Assembly: GCA_947471745.1 (NCBI GenBank)
Contig: CANJKZ010000084.1
Span: 1,534,501-1,598,500, forward strand
Length of the DNA: 64,000 nt
From: Closterium sp. Naga37s-1
Taxonomy: Eukaryota; Streptophyta; Zygnematophyceae; Desmidiales; Closteriaceae
Direction of reading: 5' to 3'
A program made the translations under genes and the position numbers. Position 1 is the stretch's first letter, and each line of letters opens with the position of its first letter. Positions 48,697-58,254 of this stretch are shown here, one piece after another. The notes beneath the pieces are model-generated. The model did no database searches. It worked only from the letters and a program-made list of their open reading frames with translations, and was not told the DNA's origin.

Positions 48697-50338
48697 CCGG
48701 TGGCCTTACAGAGCGTCGTGAGCCTGTGTCTCGTCCTGCCTCCCTTGTTCGCTCTGGTCGTCGCGTTCCTCGTCCGCGTCCTCCTCCTGTCCCCGACACA
48801 CACGCTATGGAACTTCGTCCTTCCTCTGCTCCACAGCGTGTTCCTTTGTCTGCTCCTCATGAGTCCTCTCTTCCTGCCGTCCCTGACCCTGCTTTTGAGT
48901 CCACGCTGCGTCTGCCCTCGTTGCTGAGCTGCTTGACTTTGCTGCTACCTGTCGTATAGACTATGCCACTGCCTTTGTTGTTGAGTCTAAGTCTGCCAGT
49001 CCTCCGTTCCTCGGGGGTGAGTGTGCTTTTGGCACAGACGTCCTTGAGGAAAGGCAGGAGGACTTTGAGTGTCTTGTAGATGCTGTACCTCGTTTTGCTT
49101 CCATGCTGCTTGCCCCTGAGGGAGACTCGGATGCACCAGACATCCCGACCTCGCGCTCTTACGCAGAGGCGATTACCGGTCCTTTCTCCTCTCAGTGGCA
49201 GGCAGCCATGGATGCCGAGATGGTATCCTTGAAGTCCACAAGCGCCTACGTCGATGAGGTTTCCCCACCTGGGGCGAACATAGTCGATGGCATGTGGATT
49301 TTCAGGGTGTAGCGGCCGCCGGGTTCTCCGTCTGCCTTCAAGGCACGTTACGTTGCTCAAGGCTTCAGTTGGCGACACGAGGTCGACTACTTTCAGACCT
49401 TCTCTCCCACCCCGAAGATGATTACTCTTCGGGTGTTGCTGCACGTCGCTGCTCAGCATGACTACGAGTTCCACTCGGTGAACTTCAGTACAGCTTTCTT
49501 GCAGGGCAGCCTGCACGAGGAGATCTGGCTGCGCCGCCCACCTGACTTCACTGGGTCTTTTCCTGCAGGTACCCAGCGGAGTCTTCGGCGGCCAGTCTGC
49601 GGTGTCTGGCAGGCGCCTCGCGAGTGGCACGATACACTGGGGACTACACTTAAGGCTCTTGGGTTTGCTCTTGCTACTGCTGACCCGTCGCTGTTTCTAT
49701 GCACCGACACGTTGCTGCCGCCGTTCTACGTCCTAGTCTACGTCGACGACCTCGTCTTTGCCACTTCTGACACTGAGGCACTGACCGTTGTGAAGTTGGA
49801 GCTGTAGAAGAGACACACCTGCACTGGCCTGGGTGAACTGCGCAGCTATCTTGGCTTGCTGATCACCCGGGACAGAGCACGGCGCACCATCACACTGACT
49901 CAGTCACACATGGTGCACTAGGTTCTTCAGCGCTTCGGCTTCCAGTTCTCCTCACCATAGCCCACTCTTCTATCTACCAGCCACTCGCTCTCAGCTCCAC
50001 CTTCGGACGAGTCCGTAGAGTTGAGTGGTCCATACCCAGAGCTTGTGGGTTGCCTCATGTACCTGATGACCTGCACACGACCTGACCTCGCGTTCCCTCT
50101 CAGCCTCTTGGCTTGCTACGTGGCTCCTGGTAGGCACCGAAAGGTGCACTGGGATGCTGCAAAGAGGGTACTGCGTTACTTGTGCAGTACGTCGGGCATG
50201 GTGCTCGTGCTTGGAGGACGGGGTCCAGTTGTCCTCACTGGTCACGCCATCGCTTCTTGGTTAGCACTTCTCTACTGTGTTAGGCCTTGTGCCTACTTTG
50301 CTTCACTTGCTCACTGCTTGAATTTGCTTGTACTGTGA
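48697..50338 (+). pseudogene. E7 reverse transcriptase, RNase H largely deleted
   Basis: RT motifs are LDFSTAFLQG (seen as VNFSTAFLQG, losing the conserved Asp) and YVDDLVFATSD near 49738. Stops include 49310-49312 (Lys to TAG), 49805-49807, 49919-49921 and 49958-49960 (all CAG to TAG). After GHAIASW the sequence jumps to the C-terminal end of the ORF, so about 380 bp of RNase H is missing. Confidence 0.88.
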
Positions 50339-50548
50339 TCTATATATATATCTGCATGCTTGCACTTGCTAGGGTATGATCACTGTCTTGTTTGTTCTCA
50401 TTTATACAACTCTGCATGTGAACTGGCCTTGTGGCCCTTTGCTTGTGCTCGGACTGTGTGGTGACTTAATGATCCACCCTGAGCTTGCTTTGCTTTTCTT
50501 GACTGGTCTAATGACCACTTGTTCTCCCCCACTTTGCCTATGGGTGTG
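50339..50548 (+). promoter_or_regulatory. E7 3' UTR
   Basis: It corresponds to the E3, E6 and E8 3' UTRs in direct orientation. GGCCTTGTGGCC (50424) is intact; the partner reads GGTCTAATGACC. The PPT region is CCTATGGGTGTG. Confidence 0.65.
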
Positions 50549-50666
50549 TGTCAGAATGTTTTAGTGCTTACATTTGTGTAGGCTATAGTGGGGTAGCCTA
50601 TAAGGGATACAACCCCATTAGGGTTAGTACGTGTACCCAACTCTTTTATAGTTCATTCTTCTGACA
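50549..50666 (+). repeat. E7 3' LTR, 118 bp
   Basis: It has lost 14 bp near its end relative to the 5' LTR and has about ten substitutions. Followed by ACGGT. Confidence 0.9.
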
Positions 50667-50671
50667 ACGGT

Positions 50672-51896
50672 TGTGCCTACGAGTCACTCTGCAACTACAA
50701 GCCACGGATGGCAACAGACACAGAGCAGTTCGTCACCTCATGTGACACGTGCCAGCAGATGAAGAGTAGCAAGCAGGAAAAAGCAGGGTTAATTCAGCCG
50801 CTTCCCGTCCCAGAGCAGCCATGGCAAGTCGTTGGCCTAGGCTTTATTACCGGGCTTGCATCGACCTCACGAGGGCATGATGCTATACTCGTGGTGATCG
50901 ATATGTTCTCCAAAAAGGAACACTTCATTAAAACCAACGACACGGCTACAGCTGAAGCAACTGCTCGCCTCTTCTTCGACCGCATCATCACCATCCACGG
51001 CATCCCCGCTACCCTCATCTCGGACAGAGACCCTAAATTCACTAGTAAGTTCTGGAGGGAACTCATTGGTTTGTTGGGGACAAATCTTGCACTGTCTTCA
51101 GCATACCACCCCTAGACTGACGGACAAACTGAGCGACTCAATCAGGTGGTTGAACAGTTACTGCGCACAGCTTGCAAATACGATATCAGCCACTGGGATC
51201 TATAGTTACCGACGCTTAATTTCGTAAAGCAACGCGTCACATGCAGCCACAGGGAAAACTCCTTTCCTCTTGTGCTATGGACAGGAACCACTTAGCAGAC
51301 AACCACACTGACACATGTCCAAGCCGCACATGACTTCATCACCACCATGCAGCAGCTATGGAAGAAGACTCAGCGACGTCTCACCACGATGCAGAACTCC
51401 CTGAAGCAGTATGTTGATCGACAGCGACGAGATCACTCAGTTGCTGTCGGAGATCAGGATCTTCTTGACACACGCAAATTGGATTTCTCTCACCTTCCAT
51501 CCAATCTCCGGCCTTGCTTCTGTGGTCCCTTTCGCGTTCAGGCACAGGTGACACCAGTAACATTGCGCTTGCGCTTACCTACTACGTGGAAGCTTCACAA
51601 TGCTACTGAAGCCCTACAAGGACCCCAACCACCAGTTCCAGGAACGGCAGCTACCGCCACCACCACCTATTCTCATACATGATGAACCAGAGTACAAAGT
51701 GGAATACAAAGTGAACCGTCATACTCATCGGCGCCGCGGCGGCAAGACCCTCGAGTACTTGATAGACTGGAAGGGATATGACCCATCGGAGGACAGCTGG
51801 GTTGCAGAAGCTGAAATGGGCAACGCACGCCGTGCTCTCAAGATTATCTTGTCAAGCAGAGTGTTTCTCATGCCACCCAGCTTTGAGGAGGGGACG
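50672..51896 (+). pseudogene. Gypsy chromovirus integrase with chromodomain
   Basis: The sequence reads FVTSCDTCQQMKSSKQ (zinc-binding Cys pair), DMFSKKEHFIKTND, SDRDPKF and HP-stop-TDGQTE (the last Glu closes a D(35)E spacing). A frameshift near 51600 is followed by the chromodomain YLIDWKGYDPSEDSWVAE (51753-51810). Stops at 51113-51115 and 51203-51205 both replace an expected Gln (CAG to TAG). A chromodomain at the integrase end defines chromoviruses and targets insertion to chromatin. The upstream RNase H lies at 31037-31529. Before E7 arrived they were adjacent. Confidence 0.9.
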
Positions 51897-52238
51897 TGTG
51901 AGAGTATGACGGCTCTGCCTGCACATATTTTTTTTACCTTGCATTATCTTGCTTATTTCTATTTCCTGTGCTTGTTTTCCTAGTTTCGTTGCTTAACTGT
52001 AGTTATAATAGTTGTAGGCACCGAATAGGTTACTTGCACCGAATTATGTGCTTTTCGGTTTCCACCGAGAGGCTTCTACCGAATTCGGGAAGGACTCGTT
52101 CGGGATGCTTCGCAACCCTCTAAACCTTCTCGTAACATCCTAGTTACTGGCGTTGTTTCGTGCCTATAAATAGCCACTAAGTTGTATGCAGGATTCATAT
52201 TTTACTTTGAGCACATTTCTTTTCCTGGAATTGTGACA
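51897..52238 (+). repeat. Gypsy 3' LTR, 342 bp
   Basis: It begins TGTGAGAGTATGACGG right after the purine-rich GAGGAGGGGACG and ends AATTGTGACA. A TATA-like box, TATAAATA, is at 52165-52172. The end is set by the abrupt start of a second gypsy copy at 52239. The 5' LTR is not in the window or not recognisable. Confidence 0.75.
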
Positions 52239-52412
52239 TCAGCCATTGGGATCTACAGTTACCGACCCTAAAGTTCGCCTACAGCAACGCATCACATGCG
52301 GCCACAGGGAAATCTCATTTCTTCCTGTATTACTGGTGTGAGACAATCACACCACAGCAGCCAACCACACCGGCACAGGTCCAAGCCGCACATCACTTCG
52401 TCACCACCATGC
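52239..52412 (+). pseudogene. Second gypsy copy, integrase fragment
   Basis: It matches 51186-51348 of the first gypsy over about 170 bp (TCAGCCATTGGGATCTACAG against TCAGCCACTGGGATCTATAG). It keeps the CAG where the first copy has TAG. It is cut on the left by the first gypsy's LTR and on the right by the E11 LTR. Confidence 0.85.
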
Positions 52413-52543
52413 TGTCAAAATGTTATATTGCTTACTTTGTGTAGGCTATAGTGGGGTAGACCATAAGGCGTACAACCCAATTAGGGTTAGTACTTGTACC
52501 CAACTCTTTCATAGATAATTCATTCTCGTTCATTCTTCTGACA
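52413..52543 (+). repeat. E11 5' LTR, 131 bp
   Basis: TGTCAAAATGTTATATTG to TTCTTCTGACA. Subfamily II. Confidence 0.9.
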
Positions 52544-52610
52544 TGGTATCAGAGCAGGTCCTTTGCTAGGACCGTTTTTTTAGGGCCCACCACAGCGCTG
52601 CCCCACTAGC
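52544..52610 (+). promoter_or_regulatory. E11 PBS and hairpin
   Basis: TGGTATCAGAGC (52544-52555) is a perfect PBS. GGTCCTTTGCTAGGACC follows (6-bp stem), then a U run and AGGGCCCACCACAGCGCTG. Confidence 0.88.
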
Positions 52611-53313
52611 TGCCCTGTCGCCCTGCCCTACCTGGCGCGTCGACGGTAGCTGCCCGTCGCGCCGCCCTTGGAGCCCGCACGCCGCCTTTAGCAGCCCGCG
52701 CGTCGCCCGCTTGCGACCTGCTCGCCGCCCCTAGGCCCGATTGCCGCCCGTGCGGCACGCTAGCCGCCTTCTCATGGCCCGCACGCCGCCCCTTGCGGCC
52801 CGCCCGTCGACCCTAGGCCCCGTGCGCTGCCTCTGCTGCCTTGCGCACCGCCCCTCCAGCCCCGCGCGCCGCCCCTTGCGGCCCGCCCGTCGCCCCTGCT
52901 GCCCCGCGCGCCGCCCCTTGCGGCCAGCCCGTCGACCCTAGGCCCCGCGCGCCGCCCTTGCTGCCCTGCGCACTGCCCCTGCAGCCCCGCGCGCCGCCCC
53001 TTGCGGCCCGCCTGTCACCCCTGCTGCCCCGTGCGCCGCCCCTTGCAGCCCGCCCTTTGCCCCTGCAGCCCGCGAGCCGCCCTTGCAGCCCCGCGCACCG
53101 CCCCTTGCGGCTCTCTCGCCGCCCTTGCAGCCCCAAGTGGCGCCCCTTGCAGCCCGCCTGCAGCCCCTAGGCCCGCCAGCCGCCCCTAGGCCCGCAAGCC
53201 GCCCATCTTGCAGCCTGCGCGCCGCCACTTGCAGCCCGCTTGCCGCCCCTTGCTGCTGCCTGCCCTGTTCCTTGCGCTGCCCGGCTCCTGCCCGCCCTGC
53301 GTGCTGCGCTGCT
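52611..53313 (+). repeat. E11 5' leader tandem repeats
   Basis: Imperfect units of about 40 bp with GCGCCGCCCCTTGCGGCCCG; they match the inner E2 leader (5975-6330) in reverse complement. Confidence 0.8.
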
Positions 53314-53793
53314 ATGGCGTCTCTTTGCGTTAACTCTTTCGATCATGAGAGCCGTCCGATCCCGTTCGACACATGGCTTGACGACTTACAGCTGTACCTA
53401 CTGAGCGACTCTAGCTGTTCGCAATGGCTTACCCGTCACGCTGCTGCTCGCTTAGCCATTCGCAACCACCTGCCGTTAGCTGAATGCGCTCACTTCAGAC
53501 ATCACAAGATGGCCAAAGCACTGTACGACGCTGTAGTCGCCCGCTACTCCTCCCCTGCCACTGTTGCTCTAGGCCGTCTTCTACTGCCCTACCTGTTTCC
53601 CGAGCTGAAACCCTTTTCCACAGTAGAGGACCTCGTTACCCACCTTCGCACTAGCGACGCTCACTACCGCGCTGCCCTCCCGACATAGTTCCTTGACGGG
53701 AACCCGCCCCCGATGTACATCACTCTCTACTTCATAGTCACCCGCCTCCCTGACTCTCTTCGCTCTATCAGGGACCACTTTCTCGCACTTGAC
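53314..53793 (+). pseudogene. E11 Gag fragment
   Basis: It starts at ATG 53314 (MASLCVNSFDHES). About 26 codons between LLSDS and SQWLTR are deleted. An in-frame TAG lies near 53686, where others have Glu (PAEFL). The sequence stops at FLALD near 53793. This is only the N-terminal capsid-like part. Confidence 0.85.
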
Positions 53794-54781
53794 CATGCCC
53801 ATGCCTTCTCCCATAGCTCCATGAACACCCTTAGAGCCTTCAATTGATGGCTGACCAGGCCTCCAACCGTCTGGTAGCTTGCGACACTTAAACCACGGGT
53901 GACCTTCCACATGTCAATACCAACACTTGCCGCCACACCGCTTGCCTCCCTTGTTGCTACGCTTCCCTCCCGAATAGTGCTCCCCTCCAGAGCCTTCCTT
54001 GGCCTTGCCTTTCTTGCTGCCACGTCCCTTGAACCCTTTCATGCCGTAGGCAGAGCCTCCACCTTCACCGGCAGCGGCAGTCAGCTCCTTCTTCCGAAAC
54101 TCCTCTTGAAGGACTTGAGCACGGATCCACTCAAGGGACCATGAGTCCTTCATTCTATTGAGGTTGACCACCACGCCCAAGGTGCGGCAGCAGGGAGAGA
54201 GCCTTGTAGCACTTGATCTTCTCAGGGTCGTCCACACCAGCAGCAGAGAGATTTACATAGAGGTCCTGGAGTTGATCGAACGCTCCTTGCACGGCATCAC
54301 CCTCGTTGATCTCACCGCATGGAGTTGTAGTTCGAGCACCACCACCATCGCTTCGCTGCTGGGGGGCATGGACATCCTTCAATATTTTCCATGCATTGGG
54401 ACCACACTGGATATCCTTGATGAGATGCTTGAAATGGTGCAGCTGGTTGGATGAGAGGCATTGAGAGAGAAGGAAGAATCCATCCTTGGATTGGCGATCC
54501 CATTCCTTGGTCGCTCCTTCGCTCGCAGGCCTCTTCAATTCTCCATCCATCAATTCAAGCAGCCCATAATGGTTAAATAGGAGCTCCATCTTGAAGCTCC
54601 ATGATGCCCAATCCTCCCCAGAGAACTTCTCCAGGTTGAATGCCTTCACATCATCCTTGGCTGGTGATGAAACGGATGCTATTGGTGCAGATCGGCCTAC
54701 AACACCTCTTCCTGCTTCCCCAGCGCCTCTCATGCCACCACTGCCACTAGGACCAGCTGGAGAAGAACCTTCAGCCTCCAT
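53794..54781 (-). pseudogene. E12b: Gag of a third copia family
   Basis: The minus strand starts at ATG 54779-54781 (MEAEGSSPAGPSG). It includes FNLEKFSGEDWASWSFKM, LLFNHYGLLELMDG and a zinc-knuckle remnant (GHPWFKCRKLPDGW) near 53880. It is related to E9 Gag in layout (EKF.G...WSFKM against DKFNG...WSFKM, and CYKLPDGW against CRKLPDGW), but it is clearly a different family. Frameshifts near 54155 and 53915 break it. It ends at the inverted junction with E11. Confidence 0.88.
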
Positions 54782-54806
54782 ATTGACCCAGGAACAGAGA
54801 AGAACA

Positions 54807-54818
54807 GCTCTGATACCA
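54807..54818 (-). promoter_or_regulatory. E12b primer-binding site
   Basis: GCTCTGATACCA (plus) gives TGGTATCAGAGC in the sense of E12b, 25 bases upstream of its Gag ATG. This fixes the end of the 5' LTR just above 54818, although that end reads TATAAAAAT rather than CA. Confidence 0.85.
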
Positions 54819-55845
54819 ATTTTTATATTCTAGAGTCCACTTAGGGGTCGCGGATGCCCATGAATTCGCCTAAGCATAATCTGATGACTTCAAACCGCCT
54901 CTGTTCATAACGCCGTCACGATCAGGTCCGATATTATACGAACCTGAAACTTGGACAGAAGTTATCTTCAGTTGTTTGCTTTCCAACGGTATATTGCTTG
55001 CTTTCATCACAGGTTTACGTGCTACGCAGTGAACGAAAACGTTAGCTCGGCTGAAAACGTGTTGTTTCATTGATGCAAGGAAGATGTGAGTACAACAATG
55101 CCTAGGGGACTCTTGAGGGGTTGGGACCATCCTGGGAACTCAGAGAAGGTTGAGTCCTAGGGGAGAAAGGCTAGAGAAGGATGGGGAACGTCCTAGCTAG
55201 GTCAGCAAAGCCAACCACACTTGGATGTTCAGAGCTGTACTCAAGGCTACCAATAGTGAGTCAAGCCAACCATGAGTTAGCTTGTCTTCCTACTTGCACC
55301 CTCTTGCAAGCTGCTTCCAGGAAGACCACACTTCTCAAAAGGAGGGTGTTAGAGTTCCACTTGACCACCTGTACTTCTTGTCTCATTCTCTGTCCCTGCA
55401 CCATTGGCATGACAACAATGAAAGGGTGGCAAGGGAAATGCTGCCAACAGTGCACCATGACTACAGAACAGTAACCTTCGACAGCTGTCACGTGCTGCTC
55501 CGATGCTAGGTTGTTTTGAAACTCGGTGACCACCTGAACAACACCGCAAAAGACTGCCACTCCGATTTTCAGACCAATGAGAGCTTGGTATATGAGTCAG
55601 CATCCGAAATGATGAACTCGGATGTTACCAAAAAAGAGTAACACACACTTCCGGGATGCCATAAGTCTTGAAACAAAAAATGTTGCCATGCCTTGTAAAC
55701 TGCTTGAAAATTCTGAAACTTTGAGGGTGTGCAGAACACATGTTGAAGCACCTCCCCACAAAACTCCACAAGCTGAGCAGGCTTGTAGGCTGAATGGGAG
55801 TGCGATGACCGTGCCACTATAGTGCTTTGGCAGAACACCATCCTC
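54819..55845 (-). other. Probable E12b 5' LTR plus unassigned sequence
   Basis: About 1 kb between the E12b PBS and the E12a RT fragment. The part next to the PBS must be 5' LTR. Its upper boundary is not visible, because no second LTR copy is present. Short ORFs on both strands (up to 107 codons, one including KAWQHFLFQDLWHPG) are unrecognised. Confidence 0.55.
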
Positions 55846-56628
55846 ATAGCCGTCGGGCTGCGCCATGTAGATATCCTCCTGTAGTATTCCATTGAGAAAT
55901 GCAGTGGTGATATCCATCTGCTTCATGTGCCATCCCTTCATAGCAGCGCTAGCCTGCACAGTCCTCAATGCCACTGGCTTAACAACGGGAGCAAAGATCT
56001 CCTTGAAGTCAACCTTCTTTTTCTGTTGAAACCCCTTAGCGACCAAGCGGCTCTTGAACTGATCCAACGCACCATCAGCTCCACACTTCACCTTGATGAC
56101 CCACTTGCTGTTGATCGGCCGTCGCCCCTCGGGTAACTCAACAAGCTCCCAAGTCCCATTGTCAATGAAACTGTTGAACTCCGCATCCATGTCAGCCTTC
56201 CACTCCTCCTTCTGGGGTCCACTCAATGCCTCCTCCACTGTGGCTAGTGCTCCAGGCAAGGGTTTGAAGAAGCAGAAGGCCATCTCCTCACCCTCTCCCT
56301 CATCCGCTTGAACCGCCATAGCACCTTGCTTGGGACCTCCCAAATGGCTATACTTCAACCTTGAAGGTGGTGCTGCCACTCTCTTCTCACGGATTGCAAT
56401 CTGCTGCCCATGTGGTGAAGCTCCTTTCTGCACACTCCTCTTGTTGACCTTAGCGGTTGCAGCAGGCTCGGGCTGAGATGGTGAGTCCACACGTGTTGAC
56501 TCATCCTCCAACCCCTCCTCCGCAGCAGGACCAGAAACTTGCTGCTCACCACCGCTTCTGTGGTCACTGGTCAGCTCTGACCCAAGGAGATCTTCAAGGT
56601 GCAGCTGAACCTCTTCCACTGCAGACTG
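55846..56628 (-). pseudogene. E12a: copia RT fragment
   Basis: The minus strand reads AFCFFKPLPG, WELVELPEGRRPINSKWV, SRLVAKGFQQKKKVDFKEIF and MDITTAFLNGILQEDIYMAQ (first catalytic Asp present). Homology ends after DGYEDG at about 55846, before the YVDD box, and unrelated sequence follows. Upstream, E13 is inserted at 56629. It is related to E9 RT. On the minus strand RT lies upstream of the E12b LTR and Gag, so the two pieces come from two copies in tandem or from a rearrangement. Confidence 0.88.
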
Positions 56629-56761
56629 TGTCAAACTTATATCTGCTATGGTCTATTTAGGCTGTAGTGGGGTAGCTCTTAGAGGGTACAACACTTATGT
56701 GTTTTCTACTTGTACCCATCTCACTTTCTAGTTCACTCATTCTTTCGTCTATTCTTTCACA
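56629..56761 (+). repeat. E13 5' LTR, 133 bp
   Basis: TGTCAAACTTATATCTGC to CTATTCTTTCACA. It is subfamily I, diverged from E3 and E5. Confidence 0.9.
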
Positions 56762-56810
56762 TGGTATGGAGCTAGTTTCGAGTTTTTTTTTGAAAGGGCC
56801 CACCACTGAA
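56762..56810 (+). promoter_or_regulatory. E13 PBS region
   Basis: TGGTATGGAGCTAG, an imperfect PBS, then TTTCGAG, a run of T, GAAA and GGGCCCACCACTG. TTTC and GAAA could pair weakly; the strong hairpin of E5, E7, E8 and E11 is absent. Confidence 0.65.
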
Positions 56811-56889
56811 TTTTTCGTACCTACTCGACGCGCGCGTCGCGCCTACCCTTTCGAGGCCCGTAGTGGCCCCTGCGCCTGCCCTTAGAGCT

Positions 56890-57505
56890 AGCGCCGGCCC
56901 CGTAAGGCCCCGTTTTCATGCCCCGTAAGGCACCGTAAGGCCCCGGAATGCCCCGTAAGGCCCCTTAAGGCCCCCCTTTACGGCCCCGTTTAAGGCCCCG
57001 TAAGGCCCCGTAAGGCCCCGTAAGGCCCCATATGGCCCCGTAAGGCCCCGTTTAAGGCCCCGTTTCAGGCCCCGTAAGGCCCCGTAAGGCCCCGTATGGC
57101 CCCGTAAGGCCCCGTTTAAGGCCCCGTAAGGCCCCGTTTAAGGCCCCTTAAGGCCCCGTAAGGCCCCGTTTCAGGCCCCGTAAGGCCCCGTAAGGCTCCG
57201 TTTACGGCCCCGTAAGGCCCCGTTTACGGCCCCGTAAGGCCCCGTTTAAGGCCCCGAAAGGCCCCGTTTTAGGCCCCGTAAGGCCCCGTAATGCCCCTTA
57301 AGGCCCCGTAAGGCCCCTTAAGGCCCAGTAAGGCCCCGTATGGCCCCGTTTACGGCCCCGTTTAAGGCCCAGTAAGGCCCCATGAGGCCCCGTACGGCCC
57401 CGTCAGGCCCCGTTTAAGGCCCCGTAAGGCCCCGTCAGGCCCCGTCAGGCCCCGTTAGAGGCCCCGAACGGCCCCGTCAGGCCCCGTTAGTGGCCCCGTA
57501 AGGCC
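56890..57505 (+). repeat. E13 leader array a, 10-bp unit
   Basis: GGCCCCGTAA repeated about 50 times with variants (GGCCCCGTTTAA, GGCCCCTTAA). Confidence 0.9.
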
Positions 57506-57519
57506 CCGCCCGGCCCTAC

Positions 57520-58150
57520 CCCAACCTGTCGCGGCCCTGCGCCGGCTCTGCTGCAGGACCTGCCCAGGCCCTGCCCCGGCCCTGCCCCGGCACTGCCCCG
57601 GCCCTGCCCCGGCCCTGCCCCGGCTCTGCCCCGGCCCTGCACCTGCCCTGCCCCGGCCCTGCCCCGGCCCTGCACCTGCCCTGCCCCGGCCCGGCTCTGC
57701 CCCGGCCCTGCCCCTGCCCTGCCCCGGCCCTGCCCCGGCTCTGCCCCGGCCCTGCACCTGCCCTGCCCCGGCCCTGCCCCGGCTCTGCCCCGGCCCTGCA
57801 CCTGCCCTGCCCCGGCCCTGCCCCGGCCCTGCTCCGACCCTGCCCCGGCCCTGGACCGGCCCTGCCCCGGCTCTGCCCCGGCCCTGCACCTGCCCTGCCC
57901 CGGCCCTGCCCCGGCCCTTCCCCGGCCCTGCCCCGGCTCTGCCCCGGCCCTGCTCCGACCCTGCCCCGGCCCTGCCTCGGCCCTGCCCCGGCTCTGCCCC
58001 GGCCCTGCACCTGCCCTGCCCCGGCCCGGCTCTGCCCCGGCCCTGCCCCTGCCCTGCCCCGGCCCTGCCCCGGCCCTGCCCCGGCTCTGCCTCGGCCCTG
58101 CCCCTGCCCTGCTCCTGCACTGTCGCGGCCCTACCCCGGCCCTGCCCCGG
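57520..58150 (+). repeat. E13 leader array b, 11-bp unit
   Basis: GGCCCTGCCCC and variants (GGCTCTGCCCC, ACCTGCCCTGCC) repeated about 50 times. Long antisense Gly/Arg/Ala ORFs here (for example 57455-58249) come from the 11-bp period, which keeps all three frames open. Confidence 0.9.
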
Positions 58151-58254
58151 CCTCGCCACTGGTAAGAGTGCCGCCCTGCCGAGCCGCGCCGCCCTGCCTA
58201 GCCTGCCCTGCCGAGTTGCACTGCTGCTACTACTAGCCTGCTGCTGCACCTGTC

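Larger units (their letters stand above)
31530..50666 (+). mobile_element. E7: copia element (subfamily II) inserted in gypsy, TSD ACGGT
   Basis: The 5' LTR is 31530-31661 and the 3' LTR 50549-50666. ACGGT is at 31525-31529 and 50667-50671. E8 (with E9 inside) is inserted in its leader. Removing E8 leaves an element of about 6.6 kb. LTRs differ at about ten positions plus a 14-bp deletion, so it is the oldest of the three nested copia elements. It has many stops and lacks most of RNase H. Confidence 0.93.
52413..53793 (+). mobile_element. E11: 5' fragment of a copia element (subfamily II)
   Basis: It comprises LTR, PBS, hairpin, leader and part of Gag, then ends abruptly at about 53793, where inverted E12 sequence begins. 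CATGC at 52408-52412 would be its left duplication, and the other end is lost. Confidence 0.88.

Noticed and set aside
57455..58249. 264-codon Gly/Arg/Ala ORF antisense to the E13 leader
   Set aside because: It is produced by the 11-bp leader repeat; there is no conserved sequence, and none occurs in other elements.
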